From Serratia proteamaculans_D (lineage in GTDB: Bacteria; Pseudomonadota; Gammaproteobacteria; Enterobacterales; Enterobacteriaceae): DNA of 64,000 bases. The DNA is taken from NCBI RefSeq assembly GCF_049959315.1, contig NZ_CP188201.1; one strand, written 5' to 3'. Every line of letters starts with the position of its first letter. The first letter of the stretch is position 1. Below the pieces are notes generated by a model that did no database searches, was not told where the DNA came from, and saw nothing but the letters and a program-made list of their open reading frames with translations. A program made the position numbers and the translations under genes. Positions 52,841-61,955 of this stretch are shown piece after piece.

Positions 52841-53968
52841 ATGGCGAAGAAAGACTATTACGAGATTCTCGGCGTCTCCAAGACGGCGGAAGAGCGTGAG
52901 ATCAAAAAGGCGTATAAACGTCTGGCGATGAAATTCCATCCTGACCGCAACCAGGAACAAGACGCCGAAGCCAGGTTTAAAGAGATCAAGGAAGCCTACG
53001 AAATCCTGACCGACGATCAAAAACGTGCGGCCTACGATCAATACGGCCATGCGGCCTTTGAACAAGGCGGTATGGGCGGCGGCGGCGGGTTTGGCGGCGG
53101 TGCCGAGTTCAGCGATATCTTTGGCGACGTATTTGGCGACATCTTCGGTGGTGGCCGCCGTCAGCGCGCCAGCCGCGGTTCCGATCTGCGCTACAACATG
53201 GAGCTATCCCTCGAGGAAGCGGTTCGTGGCGTGACCAAAGAGATCCGCATCCCGACGCTGGAAGAGTGTGGCGTTTGCCACGGCAGCGGCGCGAAACCGG
53301 GCAGCTCGCCGGTGACCTGTCCAACCTGTCACGGGCAGGGCCAGGTGCAGATGCGCCAGGGCTTCTTTACCGTGCAGCAGGCCTGTCCACACTGCCATGG
53401 TCGTGGTCAGATCATCAAAGACCCATGCAATAGCTGCCACGGCCACGGCCGGGTAGAGAAAGCCAAAACGCTGTCGGTGAAAATCCCGGCCGGCGTTGAT
53501 ACCGGTGACCGCATCCGCCTGGCGGGTGAGGGGGAAGCGGGTGAACACGGCGCGCCTGCAGGCGATCTGTACGTTCAGGTTCAGGTGAAAGCGCACCCTA
53601 TCTTCGAGCGTGAAGGCAATAACCTGTACTGTGAAGTACCGATTAACTTCGCGATGGCGGCATTGGGCGGCGAGATTGAAGTCCCGACGCTGGATGGCCG
53701 TGTGAAGCTGAAAGTGCCGGCAGAGACTCAGACCGGAAAGCTGTTCCGCATGCGCGGCAAGGGTGTTAAATCGGTTCGTGGTGGCAGCCAGGGCGACCTG
53801 CTGTGCCGCGTGGTGGTAGAAACCCCGGTTAACCTGAACGACAAACAGAAGCAATTGCTGAAGGAACTGGAGGAGAGCTTGGGTGGCCCTTCCGGTGACA
53901 AAAACAGCCCACGTTCGAAGAGCTTCTTCGACGGGGTGAAAAAGTTTTTTGACGACCTGACGCGCTAA
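52841..53968 (+). CDS. dnaJ: Chaperone DnaJ (Hsp40)
   Basis: A 375-residue co-chaperone (E. coli 376). The J domain (1-70) carries HPD at 33-35, a Gly/Phe region follows (about 75-110), then four CxxCxGxG zinc repeats (CGVCHGSG, CPTCHGQG, CPHCHGRG, CNSCHGHG) and the substrate-binding C-terminal domains. It delivers substrates to DnaK and stimulates its ATPase. ATG 52841 gives MAKKDYYEILGV; an upstream in-frame ATG at 52820 lies in the hairpin region. Confidence 0.98.
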   Translation: MAKKDYYEILGVSKTAEEREIKKAYKRLAMKFHPDRNQEQDAEARFKEIKEAYEILTDDQKRAAYDQYGHAAFEQGGMGGGGGFGGGAEFSDIFGDVFGDIFGGGRRQRASRGSDLRYNMELSLEEAVRGVTKEIRIPTLEECGVCHGSGAKPGSSPVTCPTCHGQGQVQMRQGFFTVQQACPHCHGRGQIIKDPCNSCHGHGRVEKAKTLSVKIPAGVDTGDRIRLAGEGEAGEHGAPAGDLYVQVQVKAHPIFEREGNNLYCEVPINFAMAALGGEIEVPTLDGRVKLKVPAETQTGKLFRMRGKGVKSVRGGSQGDLLCRVVVETPVNLNDKQKQLLKELEESLGGPSGDKNSPRSKSFFDGVKKFFDDLTR

Positions 53969-53995
53969 ACTGCTGTTTCCGTTAGCGTACTGCAT

Positions 53996-54023
53996 AACCC
54001 CGGCGTCAAAACCGGGGTTTTTT
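53996..54023 (+). terminator. Terminator of dnaKJ
   Basis: AACCCCGG (53996-54003) pairs with CCGGGGTT (54012-54019), followed by a six-T run. Confidence 0.9.
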
Positions 54024-54069
54024 ATTGCTGAATGTCCGCCAATGCCCCTGGTAAAAGTGTGACATAAAT

Positions 54070-54113
54070 CGTTTATAGATCGGTTTTTGCGATGATTAAA
54101 GCATTTATAAACG
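54070..54113. promoter_or_regulatory. Separated inverted repeat before nhaA
   Basis: CGTTTATA (54070-54077) and TATAAACG (54106-54113) are perfect inverse copies with centres 36 bp apart, about 92 bp before the nhaA start. They could be NhaR half-sites or a cruciform/promoter feature. Assignment is inference. Confidence 0.35.
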
Positions 54114-54204
54114 TATTTTATCGAAGTGATTCGCCATCTATACTCATTCCATTACTTTGTCTGTGGGGCCATCTGTGCCTTGCACTGCTTTGGAGAGACG
54201 TATT

Positions 54205-55371
54205 GTGACCAACATCATTCGTCAATTTTTACGTCAGGAAGCCGCGGGTGGCATTATCCTGATCGTAGCCGCGATTATCGCGTTGATCATGGCCAATACC
54301 CCGGCCCAGGGGATTTATCACGCCTTCCTCAATTTGCCTGTGATGGTGAAAGTGTCCTCACTGGAGATTGCCAAGCCACTGCTGTTGTGGATTAACGACG
54401 GCCTGATGGCGATCTTTTTCCTGGTGGTCGGGCTGGAGGTCAAGCGTGAGCTGATGCAGGGTTCATTGGCCGGACGTGACAAGGCGGTGTTCCCGGCGAT
54501 TGCCGCACTGGGCGGTATGCTGGCACCGGCATTGATTTACCTGATGTTCAACGGTGCGGACGAGGTTACTCGTCAGGGATGGGCGATCCCGGCGGCAACC
54601 GATATTGCCTTTGCCCTCGGGGTGATGGCGCTGTTGGGGAACCGCGTGCCGACCAGCCTGAAGGTGTTCCTGTTGGCGCTGGCGATCATCGATGACCTGG
54701 GTGTTATCGTGATTATCGCGCTGTTCTATACCCACGAAGTCTCGATGGCGGCATTGGGCGTGGCGGCAGCCTCCATCGCCGTGCTGGCGTTTATGAACTG
54801 GCGCGGCGTGGGCAAAACCTCACTCTATATGATTGTCGGTCTGGTACTGTGGGTGGCTATCCTCAAGTCCGGGGTCCATGCGACGCTGGCTGGGGTCATT
54901 ATCGGCTTTATGATCCCGCTAAACGTGAAGAAAGGGCCATCACCGTCAGAGACGCTGGAGCATGAACTGCATCCGTGGGTGGCGTTCCTGATACTGCCGC
55001 TGTTTGCCTTTGCCAACGCCGGGGTTTCATTACAAGGCGTGTCGCTGAGCGGGCTGACCTCTCTGTTGCCAGTGGGCATTGCAGCAGGTCTGTTTATCGG
55101 TAAGCCGTTGGGCATCTTCACCTTTAGCCTGCTGGCAGTGAAACTGGGCATTGCCAGGCTGCCTGAAGGAATTGGTTTCAAACAGGTGTTTGCCGTTTCC
55201 GTGCTCTGTGGTATTGGTTTCACCATGTCGATATTTATCGCTTCGCTGGCCTTTGGCGATGCGGATGTTGTTCTGAGCACCTATTCGCGACTGGGGATCC
55301 TGATTGGATCAACCACGGCGGCGGTGGTCGGGTATGGTCTGTTGCGCATGTCGTTACCGCGAGTCAGATAA
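54205..55371 (+). CDS. nhaA: Na+/H+ antiporter NhaA
   Basis: A 388-residue, 12-segment antiporter with the exact E. coli length. Ion-binding Asp163 and Asp164 lie in IIDDLG, the unwound-helix ATD at 131-133, and KSGVHATLAG contains the pH-response histidine region. It exchanges two protons for one sodium and maintains pH at high salt. The start is GTG 54205 with GGAGAG before it; a longer frame from ATG 54157 was rejected. nhaR follows. Confidence 0.97.
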   Translation: MTNIIRQFLRQEAAGGIILIVAAIIALIMANTPAQGIYHAFLNLPVMVKVSSLEIAKPLLLWINDGLMAIFFLVVGLEVKRELMQGSLAGRDKAVFPAIAALGGMLAPALIYLMFNGADEVTRQGWAIPAATDIAFALGVMALLGNRVPTSLKVFLLALAIIDDLGVIVIIALFYTHEVSMAALGVAAASIAVLAFMNWRGVGKTSLYMIVGLVLWVAILKSGVHATLAGVIIGFMIPLNVKKGPSPSETLEHELHPWVAFLILPLFAFANAGVSLQGVSLSGLTSLLPVGIAAGLFIGKPLGIFTFSLLAVKLGIARLPEGIGFKQVFAVSVLCGIGFTMSIFIASLAFGDADVVLSTYSRLGILIGSTTAAVVGYGLLRMSLPRVR

Positions 55372-55565
55372 CCCTTTTAGGGGATCCCCTGTTCGTGGGG
55401 ACTCACTACAATAGCTGGTCGGAGTTGTGCAGGATAAAATATGCACAACTTCGGCCGTTCTGTTTGGGACGAACGCAGCAACAGGTTGTCTGAAACAGGG
55501 AAAGGACATTAGTCGCTCGTCACGGCCGCGGGTTTGCCATGACGAAATGTTAAGGAGAGCACCTC

Positions 55566-56465
55566 GTGAGGATGTCGCATATCAACTTTAATCACCTTTA
55601 TTACTTCTGGCAGGTCTGCAAGGAAGGTTCGGTGGTCGGCGCTGCCGAAGCCTTGTTTCTGACACCGCAGACCATCACCGGCCAGATCAAAGCGCTGGAG
55701 GAACGTTTGGACGGCAAGCTGTTCAAGCGTCAGGGGCGTGGGCTGGTGCCATCCGAATTGGGGCAACTGGTTTTTCGTTATGCCGACAAGATGTTTATGC
55801 TCAGCCAGGAAATGCTGGATATCGTTAACTATCGCAAGGAATCCAACCTGTTGTTCGACGTCGGGGTAGCGGATGCGCTGTCCAAGCGTTTGGTGAGTCA
55901 GGTGCTGGAGACGGCGGTAGTGGTGGATAATGAGCAAATTCACCTGCGCTGCTTTGAATCGACGCACGAGATGCTGCTGGAGCAGCTAAGCCAGCATAAG
56001 CTCGATATGATCCTGTCAGACTGCCCGGTAGATTCCAGCCAGCAGGAAGGGCTGTTTTCGCTCAAACTGGGTGAATGTGGCATCAGCTTCTTCTGTCGCC
56101 AACCGGCACCGGATCTGCCGTTCCCCGCCTGCCTGGAACAGCGCAAACTGCTGATCCCGGGTCGACGTTCGATGTTGGGCCGTAAGCTATTGAACTGGTT
56201 TAACACCCAGGGCATTCAGGTGGAGATCCTGGGCGAGTTTGATGATGCGGCCCTGATGAAAACTTTTGGCATGTACCACAACGCGATCTTCGTTGCGCCG
56301 ACGCTGTATGCGCAGGATACCTATAACGATGATGACGTGGTGGAGATTGGGCGTATTGATAGCGTGCAGGAAGAGTACTACATCATCTTTGCCGAGCGCA
56401 TGATCCAGCATCCGGCGGTACAGCGGGTGTGCAACAAGGACTTCTCTGCATTGTTTGCTTACTAG
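55566..56465 (+). CDS. nhaR: LysR-type activator NhaR
   Basis: A 299-residue LysR protein whose opening HINFNHLYYFWQVCKEGSVV (in part) matches E. coli NhaR. The helix-turn-helix is at about 19-38 (GAAEALFLTPQTITGQIKAL in part). It activates nhaA in response to sodium, and in E. coli also osmC and pga. The GTG at 55566 corresponds to the E. coli start and has GGAGAG before it; an ATG two codons later is possible. It is 194 bases after nhaA. Confidence 0.96.
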   Translation: MRMSHINFNHLYYFWQVCKEGSVVGAAEALFLTPQTITGQIKALEERLDGKLFKRQGRGLVPSELGQLVFRYADKMFMLSQEMLDIVNYRKESNLLFDVGVADALSKRLVSQVLETAVVVDNEQIHLRCFESTHEMLLEQLSQHKLDMILSDCPVDSSQQEGLFSLKLGECGISFFCRQPAPDLPFPACLEQRKLLIPGRRSMLGRKLLNWFNTQGIQVEILGEFDDAALMKTFGMYHNAIFVAPTLYAQDTYNDDDVVEIGRIDSVQEEYYIIFAERMIQHPAVQRVCNKDFSALFAY

Positions 56466-56483
56466 AGCGGGTATTGCAGACGT

Positions 56484-56511
56484 AAAAAAACCGGCCTGAG
56501 CCGGTTTTTTT
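56484..56511. terminator. Bidirectional terminator between nhaR and rpsT
   Basis: Seven A, CCGGC-CTGA-GCCGG, seven T: a symmetrical hairpin serving both convergent genes. Confidence 0.9.
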
Positions 56512-56532
56512 ATCAAGCTGACAACGTAATGC

Positions 56533-56796
56533 TTATTGCATTGCGTTGATGCGCGCAGTCAGGTTTGACTTATGGCGTGCAGCTTTGTTTTTGTGGATCA
56601 GGCCTTTAGCTGCCTTGCGGTCCACGATTGGTTGCATTACGAGGAATGCATTTTTTGCAGCTTCTTTGTCGCCAGTTGCGATAGCAACTTCTACTTTCTT
56701 GATGTAGGTACGCATCATTGAGCGGCCGCTAGCGTTATGCTTACGACGCTTCTCAGACTGTACGGCGCGCTTCTTAGCTGATTTGATATTAGCCAA
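56533..56796 (-). CDS. rpsT: Ribosomal protein S20
   Basis: An 87-residue basic helical protein of the 30S subunit, MANIKSAKKRAVQSEKRRKH (first 20), length as in E. coli. It begins with TTG (minus strand, 56796-56794), with GGGAG upstream. The E. coli gene also starts with UUG, which is part of its translational autocontrol by S20. The promoter is at 56873-56845 and a terminator follows. Confidence 0.98.
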   Translation of the reverse strand: MANIKSAKKRAVQSEKRRKHNASGRSMMRTYIKKVEVAIATGDKEAAKNAFLVMQPIVDRKAAKGLIHKNKAARHKSNLTARINAMQ

Positions 56797-56844
56797 GGTC
56801 CAACTCCCAAATATATTCTATTGAGGACAATTCGAAGGCCGAGG

Positions 56845-56873
56845 AATATCCCCTTTTAGACTTCGTTTGTCAA
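56845..56873 (-). promoter_or_regulatory. Promoter of rpsT
   Basis: On the minus strand TTGACA (56873-56868), 17 bp, GATATT (56850-56845), about 48 bp before the TTG start. E. coli rpsT has two promoters; I could identify only this one. Confidence 0.75.
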
Positions 56874-57128
56874 CGGATTTGTGCAAATAAGCGCCGTTTG
56901 TACTGGCGGCACTTGCTACGTTGTGATGGGGCAGGATTTTACCAGCTTCGGCCATGGGAATACAGTGTTTCGCGAGAAAATTCAGCAATGAGTTGGTGCA
57001 TTGGTCGCAAGCTATTGGTCGTGGTCGATAATCAGCTTTGAGTCGCCGGATAAAGTGCGGTCAGGGCGTTTCACCTGCAGATTATCTCCGGTATGGTATG
57101 TCTATTACATAAAGGCACCAATCGCGGG

Positions 57129-57157
57129 TTAACCTTAACCGCTGTACAAGGTATAAT
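57129..57157 (+). promoter_or_regulatory. Candidate promoter of ribF
   Basis: TTAACC (57129-57134), 17 bp, TATAAT (57152-57157), 29 bp before the ribF start. The -10 is perfect and the -35 weak. The remaining rpsT-ribF gap shows no gene. Confidence 0.55.
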
Positions 57158-57186
57158 CCGGCGATTTCCACTGTTTTGAGCCAGCT

Positions 57187-58125
57187 ATGGAGCTAATTCG
57201 CGGCATTCACAATATCCGGGCACGCCACCATGGTTGCGTGCTCACCATCGGCAACTTTGACGGCGTACATCGCGGTCACCAGGCGTTGCTGGAGCAGCTG
57301 AAACAAGAGGGGCAACGCCTCGGGCTGCCAGTGATGGTCATGATCTTTGAGCCGCAGCCGCTGGAAATGTTTGCAGCGGACAAGGCACCGGCCCGTCTCA
57401 CGCGTTTGCGTGACAAGGCCAAATACCTGGCGCAGGCGGGCGTTGACTACCTGTTGTGCGTCAAGTTCGACCCGCGTTTCGCTGCCAATACGGCACAGGC
57501 ATTCGTTGCCGAACTGCTGGTGGAGAAACTGGGCGTGAAATTCCTGATGGTCGGGGATGATTTTCGCTTTGGCGCGACCCGCCAGGGCGATTTTCCGCTA
57601 TTGCAAAAAGCCGGGAAAGAATACGGTTTTGAAGTGATCAGCACGCCGACCTTCCGCGAGGGCGATCAACGTATCAGCAGCACGGCGATCCGCAATGCGC
57701 TGCGCGATGACGACCTGGCATTGGCTGAAACGCTGCTGGGCCACCCGTACAGTATTTCTGGTCGGGTGGTACACGGTGATGAACTGGGCCGTACCATTGG
57801 CTTCCCTACCGCCAACCTGCCGCTGAAACGCCTGGTTGCCCCGGTGAAGGGAGTCTATGCGGTAGAAGTTTATGGCCTGGGGCCCCAGCCGCTCCCCGGC
57901 GTGGCCAATATTGGTACACGCCCAACCGTTGCCGGCGTGCGACAGCAGCTGGAAGTCCACCTGCTGGATGTCACAATGGATCTTTACGGGCGCCATATAG
58001 ACGTGGTGCTCCGCGCGAAATTGCGCAATGAACAGCGTTTTGCTTCGCTCGATGCGCTGAAGCAGCAAATCGCCAATGATGTGGTGACGGCCCGGAAGTT
58101 CTTCGGGCTACAGACACCGGTTTAA
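57187..58125 (+). CDS. ribF: Bifunctional riboflavin kinase / FAD synthetase
   Basis: A 312-residue enzyme making FMN then FAD. The N-terminal nucleotidyltransferase has GNFDGVHRGHQ and the ISSTAIR motif; the C-terminal kinase has GRTIGFPTANLPL and PVKGVYAVEV. The ribosome site before the ATG is weak. It is followed by ileS after 32 bases, heading the ribF-ileS-lspA-fkpB-ispH group as in E. coli. Confidence 0.97.
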   Translation: MELIRGIHNIRARHHGCVLTIGNFDGVHRGHQALLEQLKQEGQRLGLPVMVMIFEPQPLEMFAADKAPARLTRLRDKAKYLAQAGVDYLLCVKFDPRFAANTAQAFVAELLVEKLGVKFLMVGDDFRFGATRQGDFPLLQKAGKEYGFEVISTPTFREGDQRISSTAIRNALRDDDLALAETLLGHPYSISGRVVHGDELGRTIGFPTANLPLKRLVAPVKGVYAVEVYGLGPQPLPGVANIGTRPTVAGVRQQLEVHLLDVTMDLYGRHIDVVLRAKLRNEQRFASLDALKQQIANDVVTARKFFGLQTPV

Positions 58126-58157
58126 TCTCTATAGCCGAAAACGGAACCGAGAATCTA

Positions 58158-60974
58158 ATGAGTGACTACAAGAATACCCTGAACTTGCCGGAAACAGGGT
58201 TCCCGATGCGCGGCGATCTGGCCAAGCGTGAACCTGGCATGCTGCAACGTTGGTATGAACAGGATCTGTACGGGATGATTCGTACTGCCAAAAAGGGCAA
58301 AAAATCCTTCATTCTGCATGACGGCCCTCCGTATGCGAACGGCAGCATTCACATTGGTCACTCGGTTAACAAGATTCTCAAAGACATTATTATCAAGTCG
58401 AAAGGGATGTCCGGTTTCGACTCGCCTTACATTCCGGGTTGGGACTGCCACGGGCTGCCGATCGAACTGAAGGTCGAGCAACTGTACGGCAAGCCGGGTG
58501 AAAAACTCACCGCGGCAGAATTCCGTATCAAGTGCCGTGAGTACGCCGCCGAGCAGGTTGAAGGCCAGAAGAAAGACTTCATCCGCCTGGGCGTGCTGGG
58601 TGACTGGGATCGCCCGTACCTGACCATGGACTTCAAAACCGAAGCCAACATCATCCGTGCGCTGGGTAAAATCATCAGCAACGGCCACCTGCTCAAAGGC
58701 GCGAAGCCGGTGCACTGGTGTACCGATTGCCGTTCTTCCCTGGCGGAAGCGGAAGTGGAGTATTACGACAAAACTTCACCGTCTATCGATGTGGCTTTCC
58801 ACGCGGTAGACGCGGCTGCCGTGGCGGCCAGGTTTGATGTCGCCAGCTTCAACGGCCCGGTTTCTCTGGTGATCTGGACCACCACCCCGTGGACCCTGCC
58901 TGCTAACCGTGCCATCTCGCTGCACCCGGAATTTGCCTACCAGTTGGTACAGGTAGAAGGCCAATGCCTGATCCTGGCGGCCGAACTGGTGGAAAGCGTA
59001 ATGAAACGCGCCGGCATTACCCATTGGGAAGTGCTGGGCAGCTGCAAAGGTGCCGATCTGGAGCTGATGCGTTTCGAACACCCGTTCATGGGCTTCGACG
59101 TGCCGGCAATCCTCGGCGAACACGTCACGCTGGATGCCGGTACCGGTGCGGTACACACTGCGCCAGGCCACGGCCCGGATGACTTCGTCATCGGCCAGAA
59201 GTACGGCCTGGAAGTGGCCAATCCGGTAGGGCCGAACGGCTGCTACCTGACCGGTACTTACCCGCTGCTGGATGGCAAGTTTGTGTTCAAGGCCAACGAT
59301 TTGATCGTTGATCTGCTGCGCGAGAAAGGCGCATTGCTGCACGTGGAAAAACTGGTTCACAGCTACCCGTGCTGCTGGCGCCACAAAACGCCGATCATCT
59401 TCCGTGCGACTCCTCAATGGTTCATCAGCATGGATCAGAAAGGCCTGCGCAAGCAGTCGCTGGAAGAGATCAAAGGCGTGCAGTGGATCCCTGAATGGGG
59501 CCAGGCGCGCATCGAAACCATGGTTGCCAACCGCCCGGACTGGTGTATTTCGCGTCAGCGTACCTGGGGCGTGCCGATGTCACTGTTTGTGCACAAAGAC
59601 ACCGAGCAACTGCATCCACGCAGCGTTGAGCTGATGGAAGAAGTGGCCAAGCGCGTTGAGCAGGACGGTATTCAGGCCTGGTGGGATCTGGACGCGGCCG
59701 ACATTCTCGGTGCGGATGCTGCCGATTACGTGAAAGTGCCAGACACCCTGGACGTCTGGTTCGACTCCGGTTCGACCCACTCTTCCGTGGTCGACGTTCG
59801 CCCTGAGTTCAATGGCCACGGCGCCGACATGTATCTGGAAGGCTCCGACCAACACCGCGGCTGGTTTATGTCATCACTGATGATCTCCACTGCGATGAAG
59901 GGCAAGGCGCCGTATAAAGAAGTTCTGACCCACGGCTTCACCGTGGACGGTCAGGGCCGCAAGATGTCCAAGTCGATCGGCAATACCATCAGTCCACAAG
60001 ACGTGATGAACAAGCTGGGTGGCGACATCCTGCGCCTGTGGGTCGCTTCTACCGACTACACCGGTGAAATTGCCGTGTCGGACGAGATCCTGAAACGCTC
60101 CGCCGATTCTTACCGCCGTATCCGTAACACCGCGCGCTTCCTGCTGGCCAACCTGAACGGGTTTGAGCCGAGCACCGACTGCGTGGCACCGGAAGAGATG
60201 GTAGTCCTGGATCGCTGGGCAGTGGGTCGTGCACTGGCGGCGCAGCAGGATATCGAAAAGGCTTACGCCAATTACGATTTCCATGAAGTGGTACAGCGTC
60301 TGATGCAGTTCTGTTCGGTTGAGATGGGCTCCTTCTATCTGGATATCATCAAGGACCGTCAGTACACCGCGAAGAGCGACAGCGTCGCCCGTCGTAGCTG
60401 CCAGACTGCCTTGTTCCATATCGCAGAAGCGCTGGTTCGCTGGATGGCACCGATCATGTCGTTCACTGCCGATGAAATCTGGGCCTTCCTGCCGGGCAAA
60501 CGCGCGCAGTACGTATTCACTGAAGAGTGGTACGACGGCCTGTTCGGTCTGGCCGAAGGCGAAGGCATGAACGATAGCTTCTGGGCCGAGTTGCTCAAAG
60601 TGCGTGGCGAAGTGAACAAGGTGCTGGAACAGGCCCGTGCTGACAAACGCCTCGGCGGTTCTCTGGAAGCCGCGGTGACGCTGTATGCCGATAGCGAACT
60701 GGCTGAACGCCTCAACAGCCTGCAGGATGAACTGCGCTTTGTGCTGCTGACCTCCGGCGCACGCGTTGCACCTCTGGCCGATGCACCGGCGGAAGCACAA
60801 GCTGCAGAGCTGGTGAAAGGCCTGAAAATTGCCTTCAGCACCGCAGAAGGTGAGAAGTGCCCGCGTTGCTGGCATTACACCACCGATATCGGCCTGGTGG
60901 CGGAGCACGCAGATCTCTGCGGCCGCTGTGTTGTCAACGTAGCCGGCGACGGCGAAAAGCGTAAGTTTGCCTAA
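58158..60974 (+). CDS. ileS: Isoleucyl-tRNA synthetase
   Basis: A 938-residue class I synthetase, same length as in E. coli. HIGH is at 65-68 and KMSKS at 602-606; the CP1 editing domain lies between (TWTTTPWTLPANRA-type segment, seen as IWTTTPWTLPANRA); the C-terminal zinc site has CPRCWHY and CGRCV. It charges tRNA-Ile and edits valine. Its stop overlaps the lspA start (TAATG). Confidence 0.99.
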   Translation: MSDYKNTLNLPETGFPMRGDLAKREPGMLQRWYEQDLYGMIRTAKKGKKSFILHDGPPYANGSIHIGHSVNKILKDIIIKSKGMSGFDSPYIPGWDCHGLPIELKVEQLYGKPGEKLTAAEFRIKCREYAAEQVEGQKKDFIRLGVLGDWDRPYLTMDFKTEANIIRALGKIISNGHLLKGAKPVHWCTDCRSSLAEAEVEYYDKTSPSIDVAFHAVDAAAVAARFDVASFNGPVSLVIWTTTPWTLPANRAISLHPEFAYQLVQVEGQCLILAAELVESVMKRAGITHWEVLGSCKGADLELMRFEHPFMGFDVPAILGEHVTLDAGTGAVHTAPGHGPDDFVIGQKYGLEVANPVGPNGCYLTGTYPLLDGKFVFKANDLIVDLLREKGALLHVEKLVHSYPCCWRHKTPIIFRATPQWFISMDQKGLRKQSLEEIKGVQWIPEWGQARIETMVANRPDWCISRQRTWGVPMSLFVHKDTEQLHPRSVELMEEVAKRVEQDGIQAWWDLDAADILGADAADYVKVPDTLDVWFDSGSTHSSVVDVRPEFNGHGADMYLEGSDQHRGWFMSSLMISTAMKGKAPYKEVLTHGFTVDGQGRKMSKSIGNTISPQDVMNKLGGDILRLWVASTDYTGEIAVSDEILKRSADSYRRIRNTARFLLANLNGFEPSTDCVAPEEMVVLDRWAVGRALAAQQDIEKAYANYDFHEVVQRLMQFCSVEMGSFYLDIIKDRQYTAKSDSVARRSCQTALFHIAEALVRWMAPIMSFTADEIWAFLPGKRAQYVFTEEWYDGLFGLAEGEGMNDSFWAELLKVRGEVNKVLEQARADKRLGGSLEAAVTLYADSELAERLNSLQDELRFVLLTSGARVAPLADAPAEAQAAELVKGLKIAFSTAEGEKCPRCWHYTTDIGLVAEHADLCGRCVVNVAGDGEKRKFA

Positions 60975-61483
60975 TGAGTAAACCTATTTGTTCGACCGGC
61001 TTGCGCTGGCTGTGGCTGGTAGTGGTGGTGCTGGTGCTGGATTTTGCCAGCAAGCAGTGGATCCTCGGTAACTTCGCGCTGGGCCAGTCCCAGTCGCTGA
61101 TCCCGTCGTTCAATCTGTTTTATGCGCGCAACTACGGTGCCGCGTTCAGCTTCCTCGCCGATCACGGCGGCTGGCAGCGCTGGTTCTTTGCCGGTATTGC
61201 CGTCGCTATCGTGGCGGTGCTGCTGGTGATGATGTACCGCAGTTCGGCGCAGCAAAAGCTGAACAACATTGCCTACGCATTTATCATCGGTGGAGCGCTC
61301 GGCAACCTGTTCGATCGCTTGTGGCACGGCTTTGTGGTCGATTTTATCGACTTCTATGTCGGCAACTGGCATTACCCGACCTTCAACCTGGCAGATAGCT
61401 TTATCTGCGTAGGGGCGGCGATGATCGTGCTGGAAGGCTTCTTGTCACCGGCGAAAAAAAGCGCAAAGAGCAAAGGTGAGTAA
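60974..61483 (+). CDS. lspA: Lipoprotein signal peptidase
   Basis: A 169-residue inner-membrane aspartic protease with four membrane segments, cutting prolipoproteins before the lipidated cysteine. Conserved motifs include the early FASKQW, NYGAAFSFLAD, and the catalytic GGALGNLFDRLWHGFVVDF, which carries both aspartates. The ATG overlaps the ileS stop by one base. It is the target of globomycin in this family. Confidence 0.98.
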   Translation: MSKPICSTGLRWLWLVVVVLVLDFASKQWILGNFALGQSQSLIPSFNLFYARNYGAAFSFLADHGGWQRWFFAGIAVAIVAVLLVMMYRSSAQQKLNNIAYAFIIGGALGNLFDRLWHGFVVDFIDFYVGNWHYPTFNLADSFICVGAAMIVLEGFLSPAKKSAKSKGE

Positions 61484-61484
61484 T

Positions 61485-61955
61485 ATGACGGCTCAGGTTA
61501 AGGGCGACAGCGAAGTATTGGTTCACTTCACGCTGAAACTGGAAGACGGAACGACGGCAGAATCCACTCGTGGCAACGGTAAACCGGCGCTGTTTCGTCT
61601 GGGCGACGGCAGCCTGTCCGAGCCGCTGGAAGCGCAGTTACTCGGTCTGAGTGCAGGCGACAAGTGCACCTTTACCCTGCAACCGGAAGCGGCGTTCGGC
61701 GAAGAGAACCCGGACCTGGTCCAGTTCTTCTCACGCCGTGACTTCACGGAAACCGGCGTACCGGACGCGGGCACCATCATGCTGTTTACCGCTGTCAACG
61801 GCAGCGAAATGCCGGGCGTGGTGCGCGAGGTGGCGGAAGATTCAATTACCGTTGATTTCAACCATCCGCTGGCGGGCCATCCGGTCACCTTCGATATTGA
61901 AGTGCTGGAGATCGACCCGCAGCAGGAGGAGACGCATGCAAATATTGCTGGCTAA
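61485..61955 (+). CDS. fkpB: FKBP-type peptidyl-prolyl isomerase FkpB
   Basis: A 156-residue SlpA/FkpB protein (E. coli 149). The FKBP core with inserted flap is visible: VLVHFTLKLEDGTTAEST, then the IF-domain PEAAFGEENPDL, then VDFNHPLAGHPVTFDIEVL. It accelerates proline isomerisation and has chaperone activity. ATG 61485 follows AGGTGAG; a GTG three codons earlier overlaps lspA. Its end overlaps ispH by 20 bases. Confidence 0.96.
   Translation: MTAQVKGDSEVLVHFTLKLEDGTTAESTRGNGKPALFRLGDGSLSEPLEAQLLGLSAGDKCTFTLQPEAAFGEENPDLVQFFSRRDFTETGVPDAGTIMLFTAVNGSEMPGVVREVAEDSITVDFNHPLAGHPVTFDIEVLEIDPQQEETHANIAG

Noticed and set aside
59874..60908. 344-codon minus-strand frame opposite ileS
   Set aside because: Contained within ileS and without any family resemblance.
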